Positions 39,369 through 51,965 of a stretch of DNA of 64,000 bases are shown here, in pieces. Where the stretch lies: NCBI GenBank assembly GCA_026929865.2, contig CM049403.1:5441501-5505500 (forward strand). Reading direction: 5' to 3'. The stretch is from Hyperoplus lanceolatus. Its lineage: Eukaryota; Chordata; Actinopteri; Uranoscopiformes; Ammodytidae. The position numbers and the translations under genes are program-made. The notes below the pieces were generated by a model. The model had not been told where the DNA came from. It did no database searches and worked only from the letters and a program-made list of their open reading frames with translations. How positions within the stretch are numbered: the stretch's first letter is position 1; every line of letters starts with the position of its first letter.

Positions 39369-40600
39369 TATTCCTTGATGTTGAAGCCACCAACTGTTCG
39401 CACTATTTTGACACCGGAACTCCTCTGACGTTGCTCCTGTGATTAACAGGCACTTTAACACTGTGTAAGAAAACCACTTTTTAATAAGAAGAAAGAGGCT
39501 GGTGGAATCCGTACCAGCATTTTATATATAAAAAAAAAAAATCTGTCATGCACATCATAATGTAAAGGAATGTTTATGACAAATTGGGATTTGTCTTATG
39601 TGATTTCTTGTCGAGATTTGGATGAGAGGATTGACATCACTTGTCAGTTGGCTTAGCCTAGCATAAATACCAATGCTATGCTAAGCTAACCAGCTGCTGG
39701 CTGTAGATTTAAAGGGAATATCAACCTTCTCATCTTACTCTCCATAGAAGAGAGAATAAGAGTATTTCCCAAACATCAAATCATCTCTTTAACATAAAAG
39801 TTACCCATTTGGTATTTTCACTATTTAAAAAAAAGGAGTAATTTACCCGGCAACAAACGAACAATTCAGGTGTCATATGACCATAGAAAAAAAAGTTACA
39901 GTATTCATGTTCAATAGCTCATCACTTTACACTATTTCACTCTTTGTCTTTGTGCTTTCAGGACTGCTGTCGCAATATGTCACTGATTTTGTGAAACCCA
40001 TAGGCCTATTCACTACAGAATAATTCACATAGCCTTTTCTTCCTTTGGGACTGCATGTTTTATCTGGGACTGTATGCAGACATGTGGATCAACCTTCACA
40101 TAGAGGCGTCTTGACCCTTCACCAAATGTAATGTACATACTGTAACCTTGTCTTTCAGTTCACATCAATTACATGGCTTTGTTGTCAACGCTGGTCTGCT
40201 CTGTGATTTTTGGCCTCGCAGTTTCCTTTTCTTGATCTTCACACACCATTTATTATTTCCTGTGAACATAAAACCTAATATCACAGTTTGGGATGAATTC
40301 CATTCTTTCCTGTAGAAGTGAGTGGATCATGTGAAATGCTCTTAAGAGTCCAAGTGAAGACGGAACTGTACATAGTACATAGTATGTCCAAAAACAGGAA
40401 ACTGTCGGCATAAACAGCTCTGCAACGCACCATCTGGACTGCTCCAGTGAGCAGCTCGCAGCGCGTAGGAGTGACACCACCTGTCACAGAAGTCCACTCA
40501 GCTCGTCCAGCCTCCAGTCCCTTCACATGCATCGCTCGTTAACCACACTGGGCTTGATCATGGTACTGCACTTTGATTTTTTTTGTTCAGTATAGAAACT
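39369..40600. other. No gene recognised downstream of gabrb3
   Basis: Low-complexity and unique sequence with scattered short open frames. A relic of a TTAA MITE lies near 39.7 kb. Confidence 0.5.
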
Positions 40601-43192
40601 TCATTAGTGTGAATGCTCCAGCATTCACACTATTGTTCTTCAAATATTAATTATTATTAAACTATTTCCGTACGTTTTTTGGCTCACTTCAACTCCTTCA
40701 AATCTTCAGCTACTAACGATTCAAATACCAAAATGTTCAGCTCCGTAAGGACATGATGGGTCACCTTTCAGCTTTTTTCTACCTTTTAAACTATTTCAAA
40801 TATTCAGCTTTTTAACCAAATATTTTAACATTGAAGCGGATAGGAGCAGCATTCCAAACCACTAAAACTTCCTCTGCTTTGAAACCTATCTCCTCCCGCA
40901 TTTTTTCAGCTACAGTCTCCATTCAAACTTTAAACAATTCACATGAATTACAGCTATTAAATTCCTTTTCAACTTTTTAAAATCTTCAATTGTCTTTGAA
41001 CAAACACAGTTTTAGTTTTAAGCTCTTTTCAACCTCTTTCTAAATTTATAATTGGATCCGGATGGGACGGAATGTTCAGAGGCAGAGTGGGGAACCAACT
41101 GTTACAGTGTAGAACTGGTGTAAAAAAACACCAAAACCTATGATATAACTGCCTCTCACTCCTACAAATGAAACCCTACATGGATAATTTTGACATCATG
41201 TAGGACATATTCTGCCGGTCGCATAGATGTGACTACTGAAGCAATCGGACCTACACAATGGGAGGTCTGGGCTTCCAAGCTAAATGGTGTCCAACCAACT
41301 GCCGCCTAGACTCCCTTGATAACTGAGACAGGAAATTTCTGGAGAAAGGCAGACTGTACCACACTTTTAAAATGCTCTGGTTCTCATATTCTTCACATTA
41401 CAGACACAATCTTCACACTGTCTTCATCAGATTCTTCTGGTTCTAACAATAAAATAATTTTGTCAGTTAGACTTACGGTCTTTTAGTTAGAGGCAGCGGT
41501 CTGAGGTGAAGTTTTGGATGAAATGACCTCTCTGAGGCCTCTAAAAGGTGGGATTTCTGCCTGATCACAGACCCTCAATAAGACATACACTCACCTTGGT
41601 GACTCACTCTGCCCATTAAAGGGACTCTTACCGATCCTGCAATTGAGAATTACAGCACTATCATACCATCCCTCCTCCCTCCAATGCCCCACCCACTCAT
41701 TCCCATCCCCGGTGTTTTATTTTTTTTGTTGAAGACTAATATAACTAATATATATATATAACTCACGCGCACGCACGTGAGTTATATTGTAGCGGAGGAA
41801 ACTGGTGGCTGTACCGGTGCCGCGCTGATCTGCTTGTATCACTGGTTTCACTTCAGAGGTGTCGGCCAGAACACCATTTATGGCCAAAGGCGTCAGATTA
41901 TAAGCATGAGACTAGGAGAGGAGGAGTAGGGTTTTATCCGCTCTTTATTTTCCTTCTTTCACAGGCACAGCCGCATATAGATCGCGGTAAAAGAACAAAG
42001 GCTTAAACTCTGCTCGTGATGAGACGTTAGAACAGCTGTTGCGACCCGCGAATCGCAGCCGTTAATAACATGCAAACTATATTATAACAGCGATCGGGAT
42101 TGCATGTACATACTCACACACGGCTGATTCATATTTAAACTCAGATAAACACGTTTCCATGTGGAATGATCGCTTACTGCGGCAACGCTCACACATCTGA
42201 CCGAGGGAGAAGAGAAAGGAAACTTACTAAACAGGCTTTCTGGCCGACTGACGTCACGGCTCTAACTGACAGCTATCCACACTGAACAAAACACATCTTA
42301 ACACACTGTAAGAAATAACAACACTGTAACTTATGAACGTTGGGGCCTTTTCTACAATAGTCGCTACTCGCTACCGTGGAATCAAAACAAACCCTCTAGT
42401 TGAGAATGCGCAATACAGAAGCAGACGGCAAACAGACAGGTCGGTCGGCCAATCAAATCGTTCGGTCCGAATAATATCATTGGTTGAAGTTTTCACAAAA
42501 TATTATGAGATTGAAAACATTGTTTGTTTTTACTCCTGGTGGGTCTGTCTTGCATTTTAGAGTGTCATTACCTTATTAATACCATTTTAACCTAATCCAA
42601 AAAAAGTGTAAAAATGCAACAAAGGTAAGGGTAGCTTTAAAGGGCAATTTCACTTTTTTTAATAAAAAAATTAAATAAAATCTTATTTTTTCCGCTTTAT
42701 TAGACAGTTTGGAGAGACAAAGTTGAAATGGGGTAAACACTCTGCTCTTTGAAGGCCTATTTCAGACATAAAAAATGTATGTCTTTCAATTATAATTTTA
42801 TCTAGACATTTTTTAATATTATTTATTATTTTTTTTAAACATAATTCCTATAAGAGGTAAACAATTCACTACTGTTCATATTTAAGACTACATCTTCATA
42901 CTCCTTTAGCTGATTCATATATATTCAAGCCATCATTGTAGTTTAGCTTCAAGTCTATTAAATTACTATTTCACAGTTTTAAGTTTTTTATCCATGTCTT
43001 TCAACTTATTGATCATTTCAGCAAGACATATTATTCAAACCTCTATATATTCCACTTTTCAACTCCTTTTAAACTTATTTTACATAATTATGACATTTTT
43101 CAACTTTTTCAAATCTTCATACTCAGCTATCCAGTTTAGCGTAAGCTGTTTCAGCATTCACACGCATTTTCAGCAGGAAATGCATTTTCTAG
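40601..43192 (+). mobile_element. Candidate non-autonomous Helitron
   Basis: The left end starts TCATTAGTGTGAATGCTCC, containing a perfect 13-bp hairpin at 40,604-40,631. The right end has an 8-bp stem (GCATTTTC/GGAAATGC, 43,164-43,183) followed nine bases later by terminal CTAG at 43,189-43,192. Repetitive TTCAACTC/AAATCTTCA phrases occur near both ends (40.7-41.05 and 42.9-43.15 kb), suggesting one element interrupted by unrelated sequence. No RepHel gene is seen. The 5' flank base is T rather than the expected A. Confidence 0.45.
41754..41786. repeat. Short inverted repeat
   Basis: ATATAACTCACG and CGTGAGTTATAT flank CGCACGCA, giving a 12-bp stem. It lies within otherwise unannotated sequence between the two Helitron-like ends. 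Confidence 0.6.
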
Positions 43193-43492
43193 TTTTCATT
43201 AGTAAACAGCTATGTGTGTTTGTTTTTTTCACAAATGATTTTTATTGAAAATGCGATATCTTTCAAAATCCCTATTCAGTTTATTTGACAACTGTTCACC
43301 CGCCACACAGGACTTTAATTTGGCCTCACTGCAGATACACATGTCTGTTGTGTGTCATAAGCAAAAATTATACAGATTTGACAAAACTCTTCAAAGGCTT
43401 AAAGCTATAGTGTGTAACTTTTTCATATATTGTAAAATGAATGTTGCACCAACTCTATAAACACAAGACTTTTTTTTCAGCACACGCATACA
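43193..43492. other. No gene; possible MITE terminus
   Basis: TTAAAGCTATAGTGTGTAAC near 43,400 resembles the 32.8-kb element terminus but has no partner in range. Confidence 0.4.
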
Positions 43493-44280
43493 CAGAGCCG
43501 GCCCAAGCCTTCATGGAGCCCTAAGCGAAATATGATTAGGGGGCCCCCCTCCAATGTTAGCGCTGCTGAAAGTATAGATCTTTGTTAAATATCATTCACA
43601 CACCCAGTGTTTTCCGCTAGTGCCTCCACTGTGCAGCTGTGCGAAAATATTAGACAGCCGAGATTCAGACCCTCGTAGGGGGATCCGGGGGTATGCCCCC
43701 CCCCCGTGAGATTTTTTTAACCTTTTTAAAGTGAAATGCATGAATCTGGTGCACTTCGAGAGGAAAATTAAGAGGCTAAATCTGAGAAATTTTGTGTGAA
43801 CAAATAATTTGGAGAGACTGGGTCAGATGAATTAGAAGCTATTGAAGAAGGACACATGGATTTTCCATAAAAATATTAATATAAAATAAAATATTATGGA
43901 GGGTCCTCTGGGTTAGGCTTGGAGCTCTTTTTCTTTTACGGGACATATTTCTCTGTAATATAATGAATGCATTTAAATGCAGTGAGAGGAACGAAGCAGA
44001 AGAACTCTGTTGTCCAGCTATTGTATCTTGTTTTCCACAGACGAGGCTGAAATAGGCTATAGACTATACACAGTGCATGGGCAACTGAGGGCAGCCCCAT
44101 TTTCAATTGTTTTTAAATAAACTCAATACACACTGTGCATGGATGTGAACGTGACATGATCAGATAATTTCAGATTACCTCCCAGATGAACTGATTAAAT
44201 GTTTAGGCTATTAATTATCTAGACCAAAACATTGTATCCCTTTTTTTGTATGATAACTTACATTTGCATAATATGATATA

Positions 44281-45879
44281 CAGGTCCTTCTCATATAATT
44301 AGCATATTGTGATAAAGTTCAATATTTTCTGTAATGTACTGATAAACATTAGACTTTCATATATTTTAGATTCATTACACACAACTGAAGTAGTTCAAGC
44401 CTTTTATTGTTTTAATATTGATGATTTTGGCAAAAAAGTAAAGAAAAAACAAAAATCCCTATCTCAAAAAATTAGCATATTTCATCCGACCAATAAAAGA
44501 AAAGTGTTTTTAATACAAAAAAGTCAACCTTCAAATAATTATGTTCAGTTATGCACTCAATACTTGGTCGGGAATCCTTTCGCAGAAATGACTGCTTCAA
44601 TGCGGCATGGCATGGAGGCAATCAGCCTGTGGCACTGCTGAGGTGTTATGGAGGCCCGGGATGCTTCGATAGCGGCCTTAAGCTCATGCACAGTGTTGGG
44701 TCTGGTGTCTCTCAACTTCCTCTTCACAATATCCCACAGATTCTCTATGGGGTTCAGGTCAGGAGAGTTGGCAGGCCAATTGAGCACAGTAATACCATGG
44801 TCAGTAAACCATTTACCAGTGGTTTTGGCACTGTGAGCAGGTGCCAGGTCTTGTTGAAAAATGAAATCTTCATCTCCATAAGGCTTTTCAGCAGATGGAA
44901 GCATGAAGTGCTCCAAAATCTCCTGATAGCTAGCTGCATTGACCCTGCCTTTGATAAAACACAGTGGACCAACACCAGCAGCTGACATGGCACCCCAGAC
45001 CATCACTGACTGTGGGTACTTGACACTGGACTTCATGCATTTTGGCATTTCCTTCTCCCCAGTCTTCCTCCAGACTCTGGCACCTTGATTTCCGAATGAC
45101 ATGCAAAATTTGCTTTCATCCGAAAAAAGTACTTTGGACCACTGAGCAACAGTCCAGTGCTGCATCTCTGTAGCCCAGGTCAGGCGCTTCTGCCGCTGTT
45201 TCTGGTTCAAAAGTGGCTTGACCTGGGGAATGTGGCACCCGTAGCCCATTTCCTGCACACGCCTGTGCACGGTGGCTCTGGATGTTTCTACTCCAGACTC
45301 AGTCCACTGCTTCCGCAGGTCCCCCAAGGTCTGGAATCTCCACAATCCTCCTCTGGGTCCGGTCACCTCTTCTGGTTGTGCAGTGTTTTCTGCCACACTT
45401 TTTCCTTCCCACAGACTTCCCACTGAGGTGCCTTGATACAGCACTCTGGGAACAGCCTATTCGCTCAGAAATTTCTTTCTGTGTCTTACCCTCTTGCTTG
45501 AGTGTGTCAATGATGGCCTTCTGGACAGCAGTCAGGTCGGCAGTCTTACCCATGATTGCGGTTTTGAGTAATGAACCAGGCTGGGAGTTTTTAAAAGCCT
45601 CAGGAATCTTTTGCAGGTGTTTAGAGTTAATTAGTTGATTCAGATGATTAGGTTAAGAGCTCGTTTAGAGTACCTTTTCATGATATGCTAATTTTTTGAG
45701 ATAGGAATTTGGGGTTTTCATGAGCTGTATGTCAAAATCAGTATTAAAACAACAAAAGACCTGAAATATTTCAGTTGGTGTGCAATGAATCTAAAATATA
45801 TGAAAGTTCAATTATTATCATTACATTATGGAAAATAATCAACTTTATCACAATATGCTAATTATATGAGAAGGACCTG
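44281..45879 (-). mobile_element. Tc1-like transposon, family C
   Basis: Termini CAGGTCCTTCTCATATAATT in inverted orientation carry TA duplications (44,279-44,280 and 45,880-45,881). The inverted repeats extend about 200 bp with mismatches, and AATTAGCATAT recurs within them. The element is 1599 bp with one minus-strand transposase. Confidence 0.93.
44557..45553 (-). pseudogene. Tc1-family transposase with one frameshift
   Basis: The start MGKTADLTAVQKAIIDTLKQ is followed by a helix-turn-helix (ISERIGCSQSAVSRHLSG). A frameshift near 45,340 breaks the linker. The second frame carries FQTLGDLRKQWTESG and the complete DD34E core: LFSDESKF, QQDLAPAHS and NPIENLWDIVKRKL. It stops at 44,557. All catalytic residues remain, and a single small indel seems to be the only obvious lesion. 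Confidence 0.9.
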
Positions 45880-45980
45880 TATATATATCAAACACACAAA
45901 CCATTTTATTTTTATTTTTTGGAGGGGGCCCTAAGCGGCCGCTTAGTTCGCTTTTGCCTCGGGCCGGCTCTGCGCAAACA

Positions 45981-47367
45981 CTTCACACAGGTTAACCGAT
46001 GGTGAGTAGATATTCGCTTATGTTGACAAGAAGTGTTTTGGATTTCAATTAATTAGTATTCCTTTAAAGGTAACGTTATGCCATGAAACTAATAAAACTG
46101 CCCATGAAACCTTTTTATATTTCCCACCATCTCTAAACCATGCTGAGTCTCCTCTTTTCAGCATTTGTCTGAAACGCTCTGTTTTAGCTAAGCCCCTCCT
46201 TCCATAAAGCCCAGTCTGCTCTGAACATCTCATGAAAAATAACCTCATCAGTATACCTTCACGTGGAGAGAGGCATATGAACCATAACACAGAGTCTACA
46301 ACCATGATAGAGGAATGATGAGGAGATTGCCCGTACAACCCCTCGTCCCAATCCGTTGTGTAGCCATTTCATAGAAGAGCTGAAACTACACGGCTGTTAT
46401 AAAACGATACGGCAATCCATCCGAAAGTTCTTTTTTTAGGCTCTAAACCCACAATTGTAAACCCCCATGATGAAACTCGAGGGAAAAGTCGTGGGGAAAA
46501 GTCTGTGGGATTCATCTTGTCGACACCATTAATGTCTGTACAAAATGTCACGGTAATCCATCCAATAGCTGTTGAGATATATCAGCCTGGTGGTGGGGCA
46601 GCCGACCGACAAAAACCGAGCAAAATTGCTGGCACGGCAAAAAAAAGCAGAAAAAAAAGGCATCTGTGACATTTTAAAATATACTTCAAAACCCAAACAT
46701 ATGCTCCCAAATAAAAAGCAGAGTTTTCCTTCAGAAACCTTTGGTAGCCTTACATCACGTGTATTTTACTGTTGAGGCATAAATAAGAAGTCAAAGCATA
46801 ACTGACATGTTCCATATCATAAGCCAGCAGGGAACAGGCAATTTCTCTTGTGATGGCCCTTTCGTCAGCATAAAAGCGATCTGATCCCTGTGTATCAACA
46901 CCACCAGTGAGGTCACGTCACAGCAGGCTCTCCAATAGGCCAATAGGCTGCTGGTATCATTTCTTTACTGACCAACCGTGCCCCCTATTCTCCTTCATCA
47001 GTCCATCTGCTTTCTTCACTAATTCTCTCCATCCTTTTCTCTACTGTGTGTCGGTATTCAGTCAACGTTAGTCATTCTAATCCCACCAAGCTGAGCCTAT
47101 ATGTTTGTTGGTCATCCCCCCCCCTCCCTAGCTCGTGTTCACATTTTGTGATTGTCGTATTGTGGGGACAAACGGATGAGATGCTCCAATGATTCAATTT
47201 TAAAAATGACTGCTGATTTATAGTCGCGCACTCCGGATAAATGAAAAGCAGGTGTATGTGTGTTACGCTGCGTGTCGTACATTGTGGTCCTGTGACACGA
47301 AAGGGGCCAGATTTTAGGATTTAAATGTATCTCTCTATCCCTCTCTCTCTCTCTCTGTCTCCCTCTG

Positions 47368-47398
<31 letters not shown>

Positions 47399-49090
47399 AT
47401 CTCTCTCCCTCTCTCTCTCACTCTTTCTGTCTATCTCTCTCTCTCTCTTTGTCTCTCTCTCTATCTCTCTGTCTCTCTTTCTTTCTCTTACATTGCCATG
47501 AAATCTGAGTTGTGCAACCTGCAGTCCTCCGCACTCTGATTAAATGGCTTTGTTCTGCTTCTGGTGACAAAGGATATTAATCAAGCTGGCGGAACGGTTC
47601 CTTGGTGTAATGACTAATAACGATTGAATGAAACAGGGATATTGCACGTAGCAGTCCCCCCTTGTCTCTCCGCGCATTACAATACACAATCATATTTTAG
47701 ATAATAATGGTGTGCGTCTGACTTTGTGTCGACATGTTTTAGTGGAAAAAAGGCCCTCACCTGTTTTTACACAGAATGTACCTGAAGAAAAGTTGTTGTT
47801 TCTCTGTCTGGCGTTGCAGAGAGTTTGCACATCCGGCATGCCAACTCCCATTGTACATATGGTTTGAAAATGATGTGCTATCACATATGTTGGTGTCTGC
47901 ACACTTTTGGACAAGCGGTGCATGTGTTTTTATTCCAGAAGCTGTTCAGAAAATACATGTCACTTTATTTGTGATGAAAACTGACCAAAATGTATGCATA
48001 AAAAGGCAAAAGGAGTGCAACAATTTGTTCACATAAAAAAAAAATTACGTTTGGAAAATACAATTCAAACGTCTGACATCATCCCACAGAGTGTTGATCA
48101 TCATGTCCACTCCCACTCTGTACAACAGACAATAGGAACTATTTTCAACGGTTAATCTAGAAAGCCCTTTAGTCATAACAGGTCGGCTAACAATTTTAAA
48201 GGGTACCTTTGTCTACAGGCAACAAAATGGAGAGTATACATAAGTTTGCCATGCTGATAAAAGTTACCTGTTATAAATTCCATAATTGAAACGGCCGGTT
48301 ATTGTTTTAATGTGTGGGCAAGTGAGTATTGATTGAACCTATACTTTTAATAATGAGTGAACATTAATATGGGTAACATTGTTCGAACATAACTGCCTTA
48401 GATCTCTACTATTCTTTCTCCCTGTTTTGCCTATAGCACAAAGTTACTTATTTATTTCTGAGACTAAACAAAAGCAAAATAGCTAAGACAGACCTGTTAA
48501 AAGCTCTTAGTGATTAAACAAATAAGTGATAAACAGGGGTCAGTGTGTCAGCATTAAAATGAGTGGTGCATCATGGGAATAGGAGTAACATGCCCCCAGA
48601 CAAATACAGTATCTACAAATTCAAACATGATTCAAAAAACAGAACAGAATTACCCTTGAGAATTGTCGACCAAATACTGCACAGTAACTGTGAAATTGCA
48701 ATAAAGATGCCACGTCAAGAAAAAGACATGAAGTGGGTTGAGAAATGAAGACTCTTCCCTGAGGATGCTAGGCTGCTGTAAAAACACACTGCTGTGAGGG
48801 TTTGCACTGTATAATTAGGAGTTTTTATTTTTTCCAAGGACACTGTCAGATGGGCGGGCGAGAGAGTGTCACTCAGCAATTGGCACGTTAATCAGGGATC
48901 AGATGGTACAAGGCTCATAGAAACAAGAGAGTGCTCCTCCTACACAGGGAGGCAAATTATTTTACTTTCTCCATGAAACACGAACGTAATACTAGAGATT
49001 ATGGAATAAGCTAATTATTGTTGAAATGAATGTTCCATTTGTTTATCAACCTCCATGTCTTCAGATTTCCTCCCACTGAAACCTTGGGGC
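45981..49090. other. No gene recognised; low-complexity and repeat relics
   Basis: Contains a block at about 46,430-46,620 (AATCCATCCAATAGCTGTTG) similar to widely dispersed fish repeats, and a CT-rich tract at 47,331-47,489. No domain is seen in the open frames. Confidence 0.5.
47331..47489. repeat. CT-rich simple repeat
   Basis: Imperfect (CT)n with GT and AT interruptions over about 160 bp. Confidence 0.9.
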
Positions 49091-49103
49091 ATGTGTGTGT
49101 GTA

Positions 49104-49172
<69 letters not shown>

Positions 49173-49220
49173 GTGTGTGTGTGCGTACGTGCGAGTGTGC
49201 GTGCGTGTGTGTGTTTGTGT
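49091..49220. repeat. (TG)n microsatellite
   Basis: TG dinucleotides with occasional C/A interruptions over about 130 bp. The flanking frames encode Cys-Val or Thr-His runs only. Confidence 0.95.
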
Positions 49221-49912
49221 GCAATAAAAGCAATAAAGGGAGGACTTGATTGGCCTTCTCTTGGTAAACTACCCTGAAGATAATTAGGCCCAGGCAATGA
49301 TACATTTCTGGGGTTACGATGAGTGTGAATATCTCTGCATTCACACACACTGGATCTTTCATCTAATTGAATGATATTAAAACTGGAGGCGGGAGCAACA
49401 ACAGCAGCTGCCTGTAAGTAAGTCCCCCCCCTTCCCCCCCAATAACCAGGAGGCAAGGTTTAAAGTTACCAACACAAAATTGGATCTCCAGGTTTGTCAA
49501 AAAAAAAAGCTCTTTATCACCAAGGGAATGTGCAGCAAGATGTACGATAATCATTTTTAGGAATGAAGCCGGTAAGGATGTACAACTTTGTCAAACTATA
49601 TGCTGCTAGGTCTAAAACAAATTGCTCCAAAAAAAGACTGTCAGGCTATTTTCTTCTACTGTATGCAAATATCAGTCCATTTAGCTCAAAATAGTTTGAC
49701 CTCTTCCATGGGGTAGTGAGTGATGGCGTACTGTATATCTAACGTGAGCAGCTTTGATAGCTATGTTTGTGCATGTCTGTTTTATATTTAGACATAAAAA
49801 GAACGTCAATCAGCCCGCTGTATATTTTAAAACTTTTTTTTTAAATACATCCCGTTGATAAAACTGTAGAAATAATTGGCCAAAGTCGGCCTCCACATTG
49901 AAAGATACCTTT
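49221..49912. other. No gene recognised
   Basis: Unique-looking sequence before the long-inverted-repeat element. Confidence 0.45.
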
Positions 49913-50514
49913 GGGAGGTTAAGTGACTTTTGACTTCAAGTCATGATGCAAAAGTCCCCTTTGGTATGGAAGTACCTTAGGGTCATATAAATACATTTAT
50001 CCAAAGACACAAGTGAGATCACCCTTTTTTTCTGAAATACACACCTTTTTCGAAAATGGTCGCGGAATGTTACAACAATACACAGTGCAATACACCAGAG
50101 CCCATATATTTGCTTCTGTTTTAGCTATAATGACAAACTTAGTGTCAAAATGTACATTGGTTTGGTCTAGAAATGCAATTTGATAGGTTTCAAGGCTAAA
50201 AAAGAAAAAATCTCCTTTTCTCCGGCTATTCTATTTTCCGCCATAGCCTAATTATGCATTTTGCATTATAACTCCTGAACCAAACATGATAACACATAAC
50301 AGGTGACATCTACCCCTATGTTTTCATGGTTAGGGATAACAATGATACCACATACAACATCAGAAATTGTTCAGGTCAATAGTTAAGGTTGAATTCATTG
50401 ATTTTTGGAAAATGATATTTTGTTTAGTAACCCACACATAGGCTTAGGTGTCTATAAAGGAGTATAGCAATTTCAATATTAAAACATATATTTTTGTCTG
50501 TTGTCTACACAAAG

Positions 50515-50971
50515 GGCCACATCCACTAAGAATGGATTGCACATGCTAATAGCTCGACGCATTGCGGAGAAATAGTGGGTGCAATCTGCCCCGCTTTAGC
50601 ACAGTATCCACAAAGTATATATTTATATACTGGCGCTAACACGCCCACAAAGTTTGACAGCTGGGCGATGTTTGCCCTTGTTTATCGTTTACTTGAGTAA
50701 GCTGGTTTTGACGTTAAGGTGTAATCTGCAACAGGTTCTATTTGCAGAGGAAGGGAACAATTTTGCTCTGGATTTTGAATAGTCACTAATTTAAATACAT
50801 TCAAATGGGACAAGCGCACCGTCTGCGCTGTCTGCTCGGCACGGCCATTTCATTGCAGTCTGCGTGCATTTCAGCCTTTGTGTGTCATCTGTGCCAAGGG
50901 TGCTATTTTTTCTCACATTTGCACCGGTTTAGCGGCCGAAAAAGCAGCTCAATCCTTTAGTGGATGTGGCC
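50515..50971. mobile_element. MITE with GGCCACATCCACTAA termini
   Basis: Left GGCCACATCCACTAAGAATG and the inverted right GGCCACATCCACTAAAGGAT delimit 457 bp. A related fragment (CCACATCCACTAAGATTGGA) occurs near 31,795. The target duplication is unresolved. Confidence 0.65.
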
Positions 50972-51659
50972 AAAAGAGTTCTGTACTGTCCAAATAGACT
51001 GGAAACTTTGTTTGACAAGAGATATGATGTTGAAAATGATTAATTAAGTAAATGATTAATCATTGGATAGGTCAATTATCAATGATATTATTAATTACTA
51101 AAACATGTAGGCCTAATGTTATTATTTGTCTCACAAAGGTCAGCATAGTATGATTAGGATGCATGGCACAGTGTGGTAGCCTGGAAATCCAGACCTGTCG
51201 CTGGCCAATTTAAATTTGCTCAGCTTGTTGGTCTGGACACTCTCCATTGAAGCTCATTAAATATGTCAGAAAATTCTGAGCTACATTTCAATAGTTTTTT
51301 TTCTGATATGGGCGGGCCAGAGCCCTATGTATGGGGCTCTGGGGCGACCATAACCGGATGAGGACAGTGCTGTGCATGCCCCGTCGAAGCCGTGATAGTA
51401 AACATCAGAGATGGCTGCGGATATGTTGTTTGAGTTTGAGACTGCTTTGGCCTCGACCCTTTACGATTTGGAAGACGGCACTCAAATCTTTCATTAGCAA
51501 TAAAGAGCAATGTTCTGTTTTGCCGACCGAAGTGACTTGGGCAGCGTAGTTTTGGGGTCCGTTGCACATTTCATGGCTGGTGCTGAGTTGCAGGAGGAAA
51601 TGGAGCTTTTCTATCTTTTCTTTTGACTAATATCAGTAATCTTTCCTGCATCTATGTGC

Positions 51660-51965
51660 AGTTGATGTGCAAGCTCCTGTTGGATCATCCAGATATTTAC
51701 CAGAAATTTGAAACATTGGCGAACAGAACAAGCACATGGCGGATGCAAGGCGAGCATGCGACATGAAGGATACACTGATCTGAACTATCTCCAAGAAAGA
51801 CACCATTTCTACTTGGATCCATTCTTGTGCAGTGTCTCTACTGGGGTCAATGCATACCTCTATGGAATGTTGAAGGTCATCCCAAACACCATTTTGGCCA
51901 GCATAGATGGACAGACTACTGCTGAGTACATTCAAGAAATGGGTTCAGGCGGTCAACAACAGTAG
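51660..51965 (+). pseudogene. Unrecognised degenerate coding region inside the long-TIR element
   Basis: The frame reads through LLDHPDIYQKF in one phase and, from 51,708, GYTDLNYLQERHHFYLDPFL then CSVSTGVNAYLYGMLKVIP. It looks protein-like and then decays past 51,965, with further fragments to about 52,250. I do not recognise the family. Being the main coding relic between the long inverted repeats, it may be a remnant of that element's own protein. Confidence 0.35.

Larger units (their letters stand above)
43493..45972. mobile_element. hAT-type element split by a Tc1 element
   Basis: The left end CAGAGCCGGCCCAAG and the inverted right end CAGAGCCGGCCCGAG lie between CGCATACA (43,485-43,492) and CGCAAACA (45,973-45,980), an 8-bp duplication with one change. 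Minus the nested Tc1 (44,281-45,879) the element is about 880 bp and non-coding. Its 43,600-44,000 segment is homologous to the interior of the hAT element at 54,171-54,946. Confidence 0.8.

Noticed and set aside
50515-50971. Target duplication AAAG for the GGCCACATCC MITE
   Set aside because: The flanks (AAAG left, AAAA right) do not match well enough to claim one.
51325-51567. Open frames on both strands around an inverted GAGCCCTATGTATGGGGCTC repeat
   Set aside because: No recognisable domain and no supporting splice or start context. Treated as part of the degenerate interior of the long-TIR element.
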